A stretch of 64,000 bases of DNA, taken from the NCBI RefSeq assembly GCF_020404845.1, contig NZ_JAIOJZ010000012.1, positions 101,051-165,050 of the forward strand, read 5' to 3'. This stretch comes from Streptomyces hyderabadensis. GTDB lineage: Bacteria; Actinomycetota; Actinomycetes; Streptomycetales; Streptomycetaceae. A model generated the notes under the pieces. The model ran no database searches. It saw nothing but the letters and a program-made list of their open reading frames with translations, and was not told the origin of the DNA. The position numbers and the translations under genes were made by a program. Position 1 is the stretch's first letter; each line of letters begins with the position of its first letter. Below are positions 1 through 10,468 of the stretch, piece by piece.

Positions 1-735
1 GGCCGGGACCTGGAGCTGATGCACAGGGCCATGGGGTTCGCCACCCTCGCCCTGGTCACGCTCGCGCCGCTGCTGATCGTGGTGGCCGCGGCCGACCCGC
101 TGGGACGCGGCGGCTTCGCCTCCTGGCTGGCCGACGGCATGGGGCTGTCCGGGCGGTCGGCCAAGGTGCTGACCGACATCATCAGCCCGCCGACCAAGGT
201 GGTCGGCACGACGAGCGTGTGGGGCGGCATCCTGCTCGGCGTGTTCGGCGTGTCCTTCGCGGCGAGCGTGCAGAACGGCTACGAGCGCATCTGGGAACTG
301 CCCTCCGGCCCGTGGCACCGCATCTGGCGCCAGATGACCTGGGTGATCCTGCTGACCGCCTACCTCTACCAGGAGGTGCAGACGCGGACCGCGCTGCACG
401 GCACGGCACGGATCGCGCTGTCGACCGCCAGCGGCATGCTCTTCTTCTGGTGGGGCCAGCACTTCCTGCTGGGCGGCCAGGTCCGCTGGCGCGACCTGCT
501 GCCGGGGGCGTTCGCCACGATGGTGGGGCTGATCGGCCTGCGCGGCTTCTCGTACCTCTTCTTCACGCCGCTCATCCTCGACAACGCGTTCAGCTACGGC
601 GCGGTCGGCATCGTGCTGGTGGTGGAGTCCTGGCTGATCGGGGTCGGGTTCGTGGTCTTCGGCGGCGCGATGGTCGGGCACTGGTTCTGCGAGCACCACT
701 GGTGGGCGCGGAACATCGACCGCAGACCGGACTGA
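1..735 (+). CDS. YihY/BrkB-family membrane protein (5' end outside window)
   Basis: This is the C-terminal ~244 residues of a polytopic inner-membrane protein. The frame is open to the first base of the window, so the true start lies upstream; an internal ATG at 19 is not a convincing start because the first residues already look like interior sequence. Several hydrophobic segments are visible, including VTLAPLLIVVAAA, the stretch around FFWWGQHFLLGG and the Gly/Val-rich C-terminal segment. The overall pattern matches YihY/virulence-factor BrkB proteins, once called RNase BN and now regarded as membrane proteins of unclear transport function. It ends 41 bases before the convergent SDR gene. 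Family assignment is fairly secure; substrate and role are unknown. Confidence 0.75.
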   Translation, partial: GRDLELMHRAMGFATLALVTLAPLLIVVAAADPLGRGGFASWLADGMGLSGRSAKVLTDIISPPTKVVGTTSVWGGILLGVFGVSFAASVQNGYERIWELPSGPWHRIWRQMTWVILLTAYLYQEVQTRTALHGTARIALSTASGMLFFWWGQHFLLGGQVRWRDLLPGAFATMVGLIGLRGFSYLFFTPLILDNAFSYGAVGIVLVVESWLIGVGFVVFGGAMVGHWFCEHHWWARNIDRRPD

Positions 736-776
736 CCCCGGGGGGCCGGCGGGCGGTCAGGCGGCCGGACGGACGG

Positions 777-1820
777 TCAGGCGGCGCGCCTGCGCAGTCC
801 GCCGGCCAGTGCCGCGGCCACCGCCCCGGTCGCGGCCGCGGTCAGGGCGAGCGGGCGGCGGTGGCGGGAGAGCCAGAACTGGACGCTGCGCGGATGGGCC
901 TCGTCGTCGAAGATCCCGTGTGCGCCGTAGTCGTCCGGGGCGGAGTCGTCCGGCGGCTTCCAGAGGTTGACCGGCCGCGACGGGTCGACGGGCTCGTCCG
1001 TCTGCTGCCCGTCGTAGCCGGTGCGGGCCAGGTAGCGGTCGAGCAGCCCCGGAGCGAGCTTCTGGCCCAGCAGGGTGGCGACGGTGGAGCCGCCGACCCA
1101 GTACATGCGCCGCTCGGGATGGTCCGCGGCGTGCAGCACCGCCCGGGCGGCCACCTCGGGCTGGTAGACGGGGGCCACCGGGCGCGGATGGCGGGGCAGC
1201 CGGGTGAGGACCCAGCTGAACTGGGGCGTGTTGAGCCCGGGCATCTGCACCATGATCACCCGCACCCCGCTGCGGTCGTGCAGCAGCTCGCAGCGCAGCG
1301 ACTCGGTGAACCCCTGGATGGCGTGCTTGGCGCCGCAGTAGACGGCCTGCAGCGGGACGCTGCGCTCGGCCAGGGCCGAGCCCACTTGGACGATGGTGCC
1401 GCGGTCGCGCGGGGTCATGCGCCGCAGGGCGGCCTGGGTGCCGTGGACGAAGCCGAAGTAGGTCACCTCGGTGGCCCGCCTCAGCTCCTCGGGCCGGATC
1501 TCCGGCACGGGCGCGAAGACGGTGGAGAACGCGGCGTTCACCCACACGTCGATCGGGCCGAGTTCCTCCTCGACTCGGCCGGCCGCCGCGTCCACGGCCG
1601 CCGCGTCGGCGACGTCCACGACGAGCGGCAGCGCGCGCCCGCCGGCCGCCTCGACCTCCTCGGCGGCCCGCTGGAGGGCGTGCTCGCCCCGGGCGAGCAG
1701 GGCCACCGCGGCCCCGCGGGCGCCGAAGGCGCGGGCGGTGGCCCGGCCGACGCCACCGGTCGCGCCGGTGACGACGACGACCTCGGCGCCGTCCCCGCCC
1801 CGGTGCCGGGTGCCGCTCAC
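777..1820 (-). CDS. SDR-family oxidoreductase
   Basis: A 347-residue classical short-chain dehydrogenase with an extra C-terminal tail. The Rossmann motif TGATGGVG is at residues ~18-25, and the catalytic Ser (VGSALAE) and YCGAK (YxxxK) motifs are intact, so it should be an active NAD(P)-dependent oxidoreductase. The last ~100 residues go beyond the standard ~250-residue fold and end in an Ala/Leu-rich hydrophobic stretch followed by arginines, suggesting membrane association. The GTG start overlaps the stop of the upstream TPP-enzyme gene (GTGA), so the two are translationally coupled. The substrate is not evident; coupling to a pyruvate- or acetolactate-type enzyme suggests a keto or aldehyde product, but that is inference. 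Confidence 0.85.
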   Translation of the reverse strand: MSGTRHRGGDGAEVVVVTGATGGVGRATARAFGARGAAVALLARGEHALQRAAEEVEAAGGRALPLVVDVADAAAVDAAAGRVEEELGPIDVWVNAAFSTVFAPVPEIRPEELRRATEVTYFGFVHGTQAALRRMTPRDRGTIVQVGSALAERSVPLQAVYCGAKHAIQGFTESLRCELLHDRSGVRVIMVQMPGLNTPQFSWVLTRLPRHPRPVAPVYQPEVAARAVLHAADHPERRMYWVGGSTVATLLGQKLAPGLLDRYLARTGYDGQQTDEPVDPSRPVNLWKPPDDSAPDDYGAHGIFDDEAHPRSVQFWLSRHRRPLALTAAATGAVAAALAGGLRRRAA

Positions 1821-3619
1821 TTCCTGCCCCGGCCGGGGAGGTGCTCGGCGTACTCGGTGAGCTTCTGGCGCACGCCCTTGGTGGCGATCCCGGCCAGCTC
1901 CGGGTCGTGCAGCGCCGCCTTGATCGCCTTCTTGCCCTGGTCCTTCATGATGTGCGGCGGGATCGGCGCGATCTCCGCGTCGACCTTGAACTCCAGGACC
2001 ACCGGCCGGTCGGCGGCGAGCGCCTCGTCCCAGGCGGAGCCGACCTTCTTGGGGTCGGCGCAGACGATGCCCTTGAGGCCGAGGAGTTCGGCGAAGGCGG
2101 CGTAGGGGACGTCGGGGATGTCCTGCGAGCCCGGGTACTTGGGGTCGCCGGCCATGGCGCGCTGCTCCCAGGTGACCTGGTTGAGGTCCTGGTTGTTGAA
2201 CACGCAGAAGATGAGCGGTGCCGACCCGGACAGGCGGTCCAGATAGCGCTTGACGGTGATCATCTCGTTCATGCCGTTCATCTGGAAGGCGCCGTCGCCG
2301 ACGAAGGCGATCACCGGGCGCTCGGGGTAGGCGAACCGCGCCGCGATGGCGTAGGGCGTCCCCGGGCCCATCGTGGCCAGGGTGCCGGAGAGCGAGGCCC
2401 GCATGCCCTCGCGCAGCTGGATGTGGCGTGCCCACCAGTTGGTGCCGGAGCCGGAGTCGGCCGTCAGGATGGCGTCGTCGGGCAGCCGGGGCGAGAGTTC
2501 GGCGGCGACGGCCTGGGGGTTGATGGTCTTGCCGAAGTGCTCGCCCGCCCAGCGGTCGCACAGGTCGTGCCACTCCCGGACGTTCTTCTCGATCTTCTCC
2601 CGCCAGCCCCGGTCCTCCTTGCGCTGGAGCATCGGGATCAGGGCGCGCAGGGTCTCCCTGGAGTCGCCGACGAGGTGGGCGTCCATGGGGTAGCGGATGC
2701 CGATCATGCGGCCGTCGATGTCGATCTCGACGCCCCGGGCCTGGCCCTCCTCGGGCAGCCACTCCGAGTAGGGGAAGCTGCTGCCGACCATGAGCAGGGT
2801 GTCGCAGCCCTTGATCATGTCGTCGCTGGCCTTGCTGCCCAGCAGGCCGATGGGCCCGGTGACGTAGGGCAGGTCGTCGGGCAGCACCTCGCGGCCGAGC
2901 AGGGCCTTGGCGACACCGGCGCCGAGCAGTTCGGCGACCTCCATCACCTCGGCCTCCGCGTTGGCCGCTCCCTGGCCGACGAGCATGGCGACCTTGTTCC
3001 CCGCGTTGAGGACGTCGGCGGCCTTGCGCAGCTCGTCGAGGTCGGGCAGGACCCGGGGCCGGCTCCAGCCGACACTGGAGAAGACCGAGCCGTGCTCCCT
3101 GGGCGGGGAGGGCTGGGCCTCCTCCTCCTGGATGTCGTTGGGGATGATGATCGTGGCGACGCCCCGGGTGGTCAGCGCGGTCTTGAAGGCCCGGTCGATG
3201 ACGTGCCGGGCCTGGCCCGGGTGCACGACCATCTGGCAGTACTCGGACACGTCCGCGAAGAGCTGGTCGAGGGCGATCTCCTGCTGGTAGTGGGTGCCCA
3301 GGGACAGCCGTTTCTGCTGGCCCACCACCGCCACCACGGGCTGGTGGTCGAGCTTCGCGTCGTACAGGCCGTTGAGCAGGTGCACGGCGCCCGGGCCCGA
3401 CGTGGCGACGCAACAGCCCACCTCGCCGGTGAACTTGGCGTGGCCGCAGGCCATGAACGCGGCCATCTCCTCGTGCCGGGCCTGGATGAACTCCGGGTCG
3501 CCGTCGGCCCGGTCGAACGCGCCGAGCAGTCCGTTGATGCCGTCACCCGGATAGCCGTACACCCGCTGGACGCCCCACTCGGACAGGCGCTGGAGCACGT
3601 AGTCGGCGACTTGGGTCAT
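1817..3619 (-). CDS. Thiamine-pyrophosphate-dependent enzyme (pyruvate oxidase / acetolactate synthase-like)
   Basis: A 600-residue protein with the three-domain layout of the POX/AHAS family: N-terminal Pyr domain with the catalytic Glu in RHEE (residue ~50), a central domain, and a C-terminal PP domain with the TPP/Mg motif beginning GDGAF and closing with NN about 27 residues later. These enzymes decarboxylate 2-keto acids. The closest types by general appearance are the pyruvate dehydrogenase (quinone)/pyruvate oxidase-like proteins common in Streptomyces, rather than IlvB, because no ilvN-like subunit gene follows. ATG at 3619 is preceded by GGGAGAG. The downstream SDR gene overlaps the stop codon. 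The exact substrate is undetermined. Confidence 0.88.
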   Translation of the reverse strand: MTQVADYVLQRLSEWGVQRVYGYPGDGINGLLGAFDRADGDPEFIQARHEEMAAFMACGHAKFTGEVGCCVATSGPGAVHLLNGLYDAKLDHQPVVAVVGQQKRLSLGTHYQQEIALDQLFADVSEYCQMVVHPGQARHVIDRAFKTALTTRGVATIIIPNDIQEEEAQPSPPREHGSVFSSVGWSRPRVLPDLDELRKAADVLNAGNKVAMLVGQGAANAEAEVMEVAELLGAGVAKALLGREVLPDDLPYVTGPIGLLGSKASDDMIKGCDTLLMVGSSFPYSEWLPEEGQARGVEIDIDGRMIGIRYPMDAHLVGDSRETLRALIPMLQRKEDRGWREKIEKNVREWHDLCDRWAGEHFGKTINPQAVAAELSPRLPDDAILTADSGSGTNWWARHIQLREGMRASLSGTLATMGPGTPYAIAARFAYPERPVIAFVGDGAFQMNGMNEMITVKRYLDRLSGSAPLIFCVFNNQDLNQVTWEQRAMAGDPKYPGSQDIPDVPYAAFAELLGLKGIVCADPKKVGSAWDEALAADRPVVLEFKVDAEIAPIPPHIMKDQGKKAIKAALHDPELAGIATKGVRQKLTEYAEHLPGRGRK

Positions 3620-3696
3620 GGGGCTCTCCCGGACGTGGTGGGACGACGGTCGGCTTGTGGGGTTACCTCCGCGACCGCTCCTAAACCGGCCGTCCG

Positions 3697-4785
3697 TCAC
3701 CTTCGGCCGGTCTCGCGCCCCGTTTCCCGCGCCGGCGGCGGTGCCGTGCTCGCCCGGGTCACCAGCCGGGTCGGCACCAGTGTCGTGCCCCGCTCCGGAC
3801 CGGCCGCGCGCATCTTGCGCAGCACGGCCCGCACGCACTGCCGTCCGACCTCGGCGAAGTCCTGGTGGACGGTGGTCAGCGGGGGGAGGAAGGAGCCGGC
3901 CTCGGCGATGTCGTCGAAGCCGATGACGCTGACGTCCTCGGGTACCCGCCGGCCGCGTTCGTGGAGGGCGCGCAGCAGGCCGAGGGCCATCTGGTCGTTG
4001 GCCGCGAAGACGGCGGTGCACTCCTCGCGCGCGGCGAGTTCCAGGCCCGCCCGGTAGCCGGACTCCGCGGACCAGTCGCCCCGCACGAGGGGCGGCGGGG
4101 TGCGGCCGGCCTCGGTGAGCGTGCGCCGCCAGGCGTCGGTGCGGCGCTGGGCGGCGAAGGAACCCTCGGGGCCGGCCAGGTGCCACACCGTGTCGTGCCC
4201 GAGGTCGAGCAGATGGCGTACGGCGGCACGGCTGCCGCCCGCCTGGTCGGTGTCCACGACCGTGTGGGTGTCCCCGGCGTCCGAGTCGACCACGACGACC
4301 TGGACGTGCGGCGGCAGGGTGAGGGACGCCGCGTCCAGGAGGTGGACCTCCATGATGACGATGACCGCGTCGACGGCCAGTTCCTCCAGGCGGGAGAACG
4401 CGCCGCGCACCTCGTCCTGGGTGGGGACGGCGACCGGCAGCAGGGTCACCGCGTACCCCTCGCTCGCCGCGGAGGTCGCGATGGCCTCCAGGGTGCGTAC
4501 GTTGCCCGTGGTGGCCAGCGTGAAGGTGATGACGCCGATGGTGCGGAACTCGCCGCGCTTGAGGGCCCGGGCCGCGCTGTTGGGCCGGTAGCCCAGCTCC
4601 TTCATGGCGGCCAGCACCTGCCGCCGGGTCTCCTCGGTGACGCCCGCGTAGCCGTTGGAGACGCGGGAGACGGTCTGCGAGGAGACTCCCGCCAGCCGGG
4701 CGACGTCCGCCATGGACGCCGTGCGGTCCCGGCCGCGCCGGGCAGGCGCGGGTGCGCTCGTCGGGACTTCCTCAGCCGTGCTCAC
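3697..4785 (-). CDS. LacI-family transcriptional repressor
   Basis: A 362-residue repressor. The N-terminal helix-turn-helix is clear at residues ~24-45 (MADVARLAGVSSQTVSRVSNG region), followed by the hinge helix (PNSAARALKRG) and a periplasmic-binding-protein-like effector domain (IGVITFT ... VFAANDQMALG ... VIGFDDI). It is divergent from the sugar ABC/GH42 operon, with two near-identical LacI-type operators in the 190-base gap, so it most likely represses that operon and perhaps itself. The effector is probably a galactoside or a catabolite of one, inferred from the GH42 enzyme. Start is GTG. The gene lies downstream of the TPP-enzyme promoter region but is separately transcribed. Confidence 0.93.
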   Translation of the reverse strand: MSTAEEVPTSAPAPARRGRDRTASMADVARLAGVSSQTVSRVSNGYAGVTEETRRQVLAAMKELGYRPNSAARALKRGEFRTIGVITFTLATTGNVRTLEAIATSAASEGYAVTLLPVAVPTQDEVRGAFSRLEELAVDAVIVIMEVHLLDAASLTLPPHVQVVVVDSDAGDTHTVVDTDQAGGSRAAVRHLLDLGHDTVWHLAGPEGSFAAQRRTDAWRRTLTEAGRTPPPLVRGDWSAESGYRAGLELAAREECTAVFAANDQMALGLLRALHERGRRVPEDVSVIGFDDIAEAGSFLPPLTTVHQDFAEVGRQCVRAVLRKMRAAGPERGTTLVPTRLVTRASTAPPPARETGRETGRR

Positions 4786-4878
4786 TCGCCGTCAGCCGCC
4801 TCTCTGTCGTCGCCGGGTCCGGCTGCGAAGGGACCCTTGACCGTCGTCATCGGGGCAGTGTAGACATGCCGCCATCGG

Positions 4879-4894
4879 ATGTTTACGTAAACAT
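4879..4894. promoter_or_regulatory. LacI-type operator 1 (perfect palindrome)
   Basis: ATGTTTACGTAAACAT is a perfect 16-base palindrome centred on CG, the usual form of LacI/GalR-family operators. It lies between the divergent LacI gene and the sugar transporter operon and is much more AT-rich than its surroundings. Confidence 0.85.
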
Positions 4895-4922
4895 AACAGC
4901 TCGGCACCCTTTCGCGATGCGG

Positions 4923-4940
4923 GATGTTTACGCAAACATC
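4923..4940. promoter_or_regulatory. LacI-type operator 2
   Basis: GATGTTTACGCAAACATC repeats the first operator with one base changed in the right half. The centres are 45 bases apart, about four helical turns, so two repressor dimers could sit on the same face of the DNA. It is 36 bases upstream of the first permease start. Confidence 0.85.
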
Positions 4941-4975
4941 GGCGATGTTCCAGGACGTGACGAGCGAGGAACGAC

Positions 4976-5902
4976 ATGACGACGCTGCAACCGCCGGCCG
5001 CCGCCGAGCCGCGGCCGGTCCCGCCCCCGGTGCGGCGGGACCGCCGTTCCTGGACCGGATGGGGCTTCCTCGCTCCCTTCGTGGCGGTGTTCGCCCTGGT
5101 GTTCCTCGCGCCGATCGCGTACTCCGTCTACCTCAGCCTCTTCCGCGACCAGCTGATCGGCGGGACCACCTTCGTCGGCCTCGACAACTACGCCGAGGCG
5201 CTGAAGGACGAACGGTTCTGGGCCTCGCTGGGCCGGGTCTCGCTCTTCCTGGCCGTACAGGTGCCGGTCATGCTCGGCATCGCCCTGCTGGTGGCCCTGG
5301 CCCTGGACAGCGGCCGCCTCTACGGCCGGGACTTCTTCCGCATCTCGATCTTCCTGCCGTACGCCGTGCCCGCCGTGGTGGCCACCCTGATGTGGGGCTT
5401 CATGTACGGCACCCGGTTCGGCCTGGTCGGTGACATCAACGGCGCGCTGGGCGTCTCACTGCCCGACCCGCTCTCCCCCGACCTGGTGCTGGCCTCCATC
5501 GGCAACATCGTGACCTGGGAGTTCGTCGGCTACAACATGCTGATCTTCTACGCGGCGCTGCGCGTCGTCCCGCACTCGCTGTACGAGGCGGCCCAGATCG
5601 ACGGGGCCGGCCAGATCCGCGTCATCACCGCCATCAAGCTCCCGGCGATCCGCGGGGCCCTGGTGATCGCCACCATCTTCTCGATCATCGGCAGCTTCCA
5701 GCTCTTCAACGAGCCCAGCATCCTGCAGCCCCTGGCACGCAACGCCATCACCACGGACTACACGCCGAACTACTACACCTACGCGCTGTCCTTCAACGGG
5801 CAGCAGCACAACTACTCCGCGACGGTCGCCATCGTCATGGGGCTGATCACCATGGCCGTCGCCTACGCCGTGCAGCTGCGCGGCATGCGCAAGGGAGTGT
5901 GA
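4976..5902 (+). CDS. Carbohydrate ABC transporter permease (MalF-like)
   Basis: A 308-residue inner-membrane permease with about six transmembrane segments (first at FLAPFVAVFALVFLAPIAYS). The cytoplasmic EAA loop that docks the ATPase is visible as EAAQIDGAGQ with following AIKLP. It is the first gene of the sugar operon, followed after 7 bases by the second permease. ATG is preceded by AGGA with a five-base spacer. No ATPase gene lies in the locus, as is usual for Streptomyces sugar importers that share the MsiK ATPase; that sharing is known of the family and inferred here. Confidence 0.92.
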   Translation: MTTLQPPAAAEPRPVPPPVRRDRRSWTGWGFLAPFVAVFALVFLAPIAYSVYLSLFRDQLIGGTTFVGLDNYAEALKDERFWASLGRVSLFLAVQVPVMLGIALLVALALDSGRLYGRDFFRISIFLPYAVPAVVATLMWGFMYGTRFGLVGDINGALGVSLPDPLSPDLVLASIGNIVTWEFVGYNMLIFYAALRVVPHSLYEAAQIDGAGQIRVITAIKLPAIRGALVIATIFSIIGSFQLFNEPSILQPLARNAITTDYTPNYYTYALSFNGQQHNYSATVAIVMGLITMAVAYAVQLRGMRKGV

Positions 5903-5909
5903 GTCCACG

Positions 5910-6860
5910 ATGACCAGCCCCGCCGCCACCGTGTCCGGCCGTTCGGCGCCCGCGCCCTCCGGCACCCCGGGCTCCGTGCCCCGGCTGCGTACGCCCCGGC
6001 GCCGGTACTCCGCCGACCGGCCCCGGCGCAGCGTGCTGCTGACCGCGCTCACCTCGCTGGTGCTGCTGTACAGCCTGGTGCCGCTTCTCTGGCTGGCCGT
6101 CAGCGCCACCAAGACGCAGGAGGGGCTGTCCCGTTCCTTCGGCCTGTGGTTCGACGGCGACTTCGCGCTCTGGGACAACATCACCGAGACGTTCACCTAC
6201 GACGGCGGCGTCTTCACCCGCTGGCTGCTCAACACCCTGCTGTACGTGGGCCTCGGCGCGGGCGGTGCCACCTTCCTCGCCGTGCTCGGCGGCTACGCGC
6301 TCGCCAAGTTCGACTTCCCCGGCCGGCGCGCCGTCTTCGCCGTCGTCATCGGCGCGGTGGCCGTGCCGGGGACGGCGCTGGCGGTGCCGACCTTCCTGAT
6401 GTTCAGCGAGATGGGCCTCACCAACACGCCCTGGGCGGTCGTCGTCCCGTCCCTGATCTCGCCGTTCGGCCTCTATCTGATGTGGGTGTTCGCCACCGAG
6501 GCCATTCCGGCGGAGCTCATGGAGGCCGCCCGCATCGACGGGGCGGGCGAGGTGCGCACCTTCTTCAAGGTGGCCCTGCCGCTGCTGGCGCCCGGCATCG
6601 TCACGGTGGCGCTGTTCACCATGGTCGCGACCTGGAACAACTACTTCCTGCCGCTGGTCATGCTCAAGGACCCCGACTGGTATCCGCTGACCCTGGGCCT
6701 CAACAGCTGGAACCAGCAGGCCGCGACCGCGGGCGGCGAGGCCGTCTTCAACCTCGTCGTCACCGGATCGCTCCTGACCATCGTGCCGCTGATCGCCGCG
6801 TTCCTGCTGCTCCAGAAGTACTGGCAGTCCGGTCTCGCCGCCGGAAGCGTCAAGGAGTAG
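5910..6860 (+). CDS. Carbohydrate ABC transporter permease (MalG-like)
   Basis: A 316-residue second permease of the same importer. It has six predicted membrane helices and the EAA motif EAARIDGAGE with following ALPLL, typical of the MalG side. The long Pro/Arg-rich N-terminus before the first helix is cytoplasmic. It follows the first permease by 7 bases and is 90 bases ahead of the binding protein, so all are probably one transcript under the LacI-type operators. Confidence 0.92.
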   Translation: MTSPAATVSGRSAPAPSGTPGSVPRLRTPRRRYSADRPRRSVLLTALTSLVLLYSLVPLLWLAVSATKTQEGLSRSFGLWFDGDFALWDNITETFTYDGGVFTRWLLNTLLYVGLGAGGATFLAVLGGYALAKFDFPGRRAVFAVVIGAVAVPGTALAVPTFLMFSEMGLTNTPWAVVVPSLISPFGLYLMWVFATEAIPAELMEAARIDGAGEVRTFFKVALPLLAPGIVTVALFTMVATWNNYFLPLVMLKDPDWYPLTLGLNSWNQQAATAGGEAVFNLVVTGSLLTIVPLIAAFLLLQKYWQSGLAAGSVKE

Positions 6861-6950
6861 CCCTCCCCTCCCCCGCTCCCGCCCCTCCCCGACCACCCCG
6901 CCAACCCCCGACGGTGCCGGTTCCGGCCACGAAGAAGTGGAAGCCCACCC

Positions 6951-8303
6951 ATGCCCACACACCTGACCACGCACGCGCGCCGCCTCCTGCGCGGCACGGC
7001 CCTCGTCTGCGCCCTCGCCCTGGGCGCGACCGCCTGCGGCGACTCCGACGACGGGTCGAGCAACAAGGCCGTCTCCGAGGCGGACATACAGGCGGCCCTC
7101 AAGGAGGGCGGCACCATCACGGTCTGGGCGTGGGAGCCCACGCTCAAGCAGGTCGCCGCCGACTTCGAGAAGGCCCACCCGGGCGTCAAGGTGAACCTCG
7201 TCAACGCCGGGACCAACAAGGACCAGTACACGGCGCTGCAGAACGCCGTCTCGGCGCAGAAGGGCGTTCCGGACGTCGCTCAGATCGAGTACTACGCGAT
7301 GGGCCAGTTCGCCCTGACCGAGCAGCTCACCGACCTCAAGGCCTTCGGCGCCGGCAAGCTCTCCGCCAAGTTCTCCCCCGGTCCGTGGAACGGGGTGAAG
7401 GCCGGTTCGGACGGCGTCTACGCGCTGCCCATGGACTCGGGCCCGATGGCCCTGTTCTACAGCAAGAAGGTCTTCGACAAGTACCACATCAAGGTCCCCA
7501 CCACCTGGGCCGAGTACCTGGACGCCGCCCGCGACCTGCACAAGGCCGACCCGAAGGCGTACATCACCGCCGACAACGGCGACGCCGGGTTCGCCACCAG
7601 CATGCTCTGGCAGGCCGGTTCGCGGCCCTACACCGTCGACGGCACCAAGGTGAAGATCGACTTCTCCGACCAGGGTGCCAAGACCTTCACCGGCACATGG
7701 CAGCAGCTCATCGACGAGAAGCTGCTCGCCGAGGTCCCCGCCTGGACCGACGAGTGGTACAAGGGCCTGGCCGACGGCAGCATCGCGACACTGGCGACCG
7801 GCGCCTGGATGCCCGCCAACCTGGAGTCCGGCGCGAAGGCCGCGTCCGGCGACTGGCGCGTCGCCCCGATGCCGCAGTGGACCGCGGGCGGCCAGGTCAG
7901 CGCCGAGAACGGCGGCAGCGCGCTCGCGCTCCCCGAGCTGGGCAAGAACGAGGCGCTGGCGTACGCCTTCGTCGAGTACGCGAACGCCGGCGACGGCGTG
8001 CAGACCCGCCTGAAGAACGGCGCATTCCCGGCGACCACGGCGGACCTGCAGTCCACGAAGTTCCAGGACACCGCGTTCCCGTACTTCGGCGGCCAGAAGG
8101 CCAACAAGGTCTTCGCCGAGTCGGCCGCGAACGTCCCCGACGACTGGTCGTACCTGCCCTACCAGGTGTACGCGAACTCGGTCTTCAACGACACCGTCGG
8201 CAAGGCCTACGTCTCCGGCACCACGCTCGCCGAGGGCTTCGCCTCCTGGCAGCAGGCCTCGGTCGAGTACGGCGAGGAGCAGGGCTTCACCGTCGAGAAG
8301 TAG
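6951..8303 (+). CDS. Sugar ABC transporter substrate-binding lipoprotein
   Basis: A 450-residue extracellular solute-binding protein, family 1. The signal peptide ends in a lipobox-like GATAC, so the mature protein should be lipid-anchored through that Cys. The opening TITVWAWEP and the mid-protein stretches are typical of oligosaccharide-binding components. It delivers sugar to the two permeases encoded just upstream. The next gene, a GH42 glycosidase, starts 28 bases downstream, suggesting the ligand is a galactoside or galacto-oligosaccharide. ATG is preceded by GGAAG. Confidence 0.92.
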   Translation: MPTHLTTHARRLLRGTALVCALALGATACGDSDDGSSNKAVSEADIQAALKEGGTITVWAWEPTLKQVAADFEKAHPGVKVNLVNAGTNKDQYTALQNAVSAQKGVPDVAQIEYYAMGQFALTEQLTDLKAFGAGKLSAKFSPGPWNGVKAGSDGVYALPMDSGPMALFYSKKVFDKYHIKVPTTWAEYLDAARDLHKADPKAYITADNGDAGFATSMLWQAGSRPYTVDGTKVKIDFSDQGAKTFTGTWQQLIDEKLLAEVPAWTDEWYKGLADGSIATLATGAWMPANLESGAKAASGDWRVAPMPQWTAGGQVSAENGGSALALPELGKNEALAYAFVEYANAGDGVQTRLKNGAFPATTADLQSTKFQDTAFPYFGGQKANKVFAESAANVPDDWSYLPYQVYANSVFNDTVGKAYVSGTTLAEGFASWQQASVEYGEEQGFTVEK

Positions 8304-8331
8304 CGCACGCCCCCACACCGGAAGGACCGCC

Positions 8332-10377
8332 ATGATCTCCACCCTCCACTCCCGCATCCACCGCGGGGCGGACGGTGCCCCCGCCCCCCGGCTCGCCTAC
8401 GGCGCCGACTACAACCCCGAGCAGTGGCCCCGGGAGGTGTGGGAGGAGGACGTACGGCTGATGCGCGAGGCCGGCGTGAACATCGTGTCGCTCGGCATCT
8501 TCTCCTGGGCCCGCATCCAGCCGGGCCCGGACACCTGGGACTTCGCCTGGCTCGACGAGGTGATGGACCTGCTGCACGAGCACGGCGTCGGCGTCGACCT
8601 GGCGACGGCCACCGCCTCCCCTCCGCCCTGGCTGACCACCGCGCACCCGGAGATCCTCCCGGTCACCGAGCGGGGCGAGACGCTGTGGCCGGGAGCGCGC
8701 CAGCACTGGCGCCCGACCTCGCCCGTCTTCCGTGAGCACGCCCTGCGCCTGGTCCGCGAGCTCGCGACCCGCTACGCCGAGCACCCGGCCCTGGTCGCCT
8801 GGCACGTCAACAACGAGCTGGGCTGCCACAACGTCTACGACTACTCCGACGACGCGGCCCGCGCCTTCCGTGACTGGCTGCGCGCCCGGTACGGCACCAC
8901 GGACGCCCTCAACCACGCCTGGGGCACGGCGTTCTGGTCGCAGCGCTACGGCGACTGGGCGGAAGTCCTGCCGCCCCGGCTGGCCGCGTCCCACCCGAAT
9001 CCGACCCAGCAGCTGGACTTCAAGCGCTTCTCCTCGGACGCGCTCAAGGACCACCTGCGCGCGGAGCGGGACCTGCTGCGGGAGCTGACCCCCGGCGTCC
9101 CCGTCACCACCAATTTCATGGTGATGCCCGGCACCAAGGGCATGAACTACGCGGACTGGGCCGGCGAGGTGGACTTCGTCGCCAACGACCACTACGTGGT
9201 GCCGCATCCGCGGGCCCGCGACGAGCTGTCCTTCTCGGCGAACCTCACCAGCGGCATCGCGGGCGGCAAGCCCTGGTTCCTGATGGAGCACTCCACCAGC
9301 GCCGTGAACTGGCAGCCCGTCAACCTGGCCAAGCTGCCCGGCGAGATGGCCCGGGACTCGCTGACGCACGTGGCGCACGGCGCGGACGCGGTCTGCTTCT
9401 TCCAGTGGCGCCAGTCGGCGGCCGGCGCCGAGAAGTACCACTCGGCGATGGTCCCGCACGCCGGTGCGGACAGCGACCTGTTCCGTTCGGTCGTCGCGCT
9501 CGGCGACACGCTGAAGGCGCTCGCGCCGGTCGCCGGGAGCGAACGGGAGCCCGCCGAGGTCGGCATCCTCTTCGACTGGGAGTCGTGGTGGGCCGGCGAG
9601 CAGGACTCGCACCCCACCTCCCTGCTCGACTACCACCGGGAGGCGCTCGACTGGTACTCGGCGCTGCTCTCCCTGGGCATCCGCGCCGACGTCGTGACCA
9701 CCGGCGCCGACCTGGGCCGCCACCGGGTGCTGATCGCCCCGGTGCTGCACCTGGTCCCGGCCGGGCTGGCCAAGGACCTCACGCGCTACGCCGAGCAGGG
9801 CGGGCACCTGGTCACCACGTACTTCTCCGGCGTCGTGGACGAGAACGACCACGTCTGGCTGGGCGGCTACCCGGGCGCGCTGCGGGAGCTGCTCGGCATC
9901 CGCGTCGAGGAGTTCGGCCCGCTGCCCGCCGGGCAGAGTGTGGAGCTGGACGGCGCGGGCCCCGGGGACCTGTGGACCGACCGGATCACCGTGACCGCGC
10001 CGGAGACCGAGGTCCTGGCCCACTACCGCACCGGCGCGCAGGCGGGCCGCCCCGCCGTCACCCGGCGCCCCACGGGCAGCGGTTCGGCCGCCTACGTCTC
10101 CACCCGGCTCGGCGCCGACGGGCTCGCCGGACTGCTGCCGAGGCTGCTCGGTCCGGCCGGGGTGACGAGCGAACTGCCCCCGGGGGCGCGGGGCCGGGTC
10201 GAGGCCACCGTGCGCCGCGGCCCCGGCGGCCGGTTCCTGTTCCTGGTCAACCGGACCGACGAGGCCGTGCCCGTCCCGGGCCTCACCGGCGAGGTCCTGG
10301 TGGGCGGCACCGACGCGGACGGCACCGTCGTCCTCGCGCCCAGGGACGTCGCCGTCCTGCGCACGCCCGGCGCCTGA
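8332..10377 (+). CDS. GH42 beta-galactosidase
   Basis: A 681-residue glycoside hydrolase family 42 enzyme, full length for the family. The TIM barrel carries the acid/base Glu in HVNNELG (residue ~162) and the nucleophile Glu in FLMEH (residue ~319). A trimerisation domain and a small C-terminal beta domain follow. There is no signal peptide, so it acts in the cytoplasm on imported galactosides. It is transcribed with the importer genes (28-base gap, SD GGAAGGA). GH42 substrates include beta-galactosides and, in some members, arabino-galacto-oligosaccharides; lactose itself is not assured. Confidence 0.95.
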   Translation: MISTLHSRIHRGADGAPAPRLAYGADYNPEQWPREVWEEDVRLMREAGVNIVSLGIFSWARIQPGPDTWDFAWLDEVMDLLHEHGVGVDLATATASPPPWLTTAHPEILPVTERGETLWPGARQHWRPTSPVFREHALRLVRELATRYAEHPALVAWHVNNELGCHNVYDYSDDAARAFRDWLRARYGTTDALNHAWGTAFWSQRYGDWAEVLPPRLAASHPNPTQQLDFKRFSSDALKDHLRAERDLLRELTPGVPVTTNFMVMPGTKGMNYADWAGEVDFVANDHYVVPHPRARDELSFSANLTSGIAGGKPWFLMEHSTSAVNWQPVNLAKLPGEMARDSLTHVAHGADAVCFFQWRQSAAGAEKYHSAMVPHAGADSDLFRSVVALGDTLKALAPVAGSEREPAEVGILFDWESWWAGEQDSHPTSLLDYHREALDWYSALLSLGIRADVVTTGADLGRHRVLIAPVLHLVPAGLAKDLTRYAEQGGHLVTTYFSGVVDENDHVWLGGYPGALRELLGIRVEEFGPLPAGQSVELDGAGPGDLWTDRITVTAPETEVLAHYRTGAQAGRPAVTRRPTGSGSAAYVSTRLGADGLAGLLPRLLGPAGVTSELPPGARGRVEATVRRGPGGRFLFLVNRTDEAVPVPGLTGEVLVGGTDADGTVVLAPRDVAVLRTPGA

Positions 10378-10402
10378 GCGCGCACCGGCACCACCCACGG
10401 AC

Positions 10403-10427
10403 CCGGAGCGGCCCGCACCCGCTCCGG
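10403..10427. terminator. Stem-loop between GH42 gene and acetyltransferase gene
   Basis: CCGGAGCGG and CCGCTCCGG form a perfect nine-base stem around a seven-base loop, 25 bases after the GH42 stop. There is no U-tract, as is common in Streptomyces. It could attenuate transcription into the acetyltransferase gene or stabilise the upstream message. Confidence 0.5.
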
Positions 10428-10468
10428 ATCCGTACCTCCGGCACACCCGCACGGACCCGAGGAGACCC

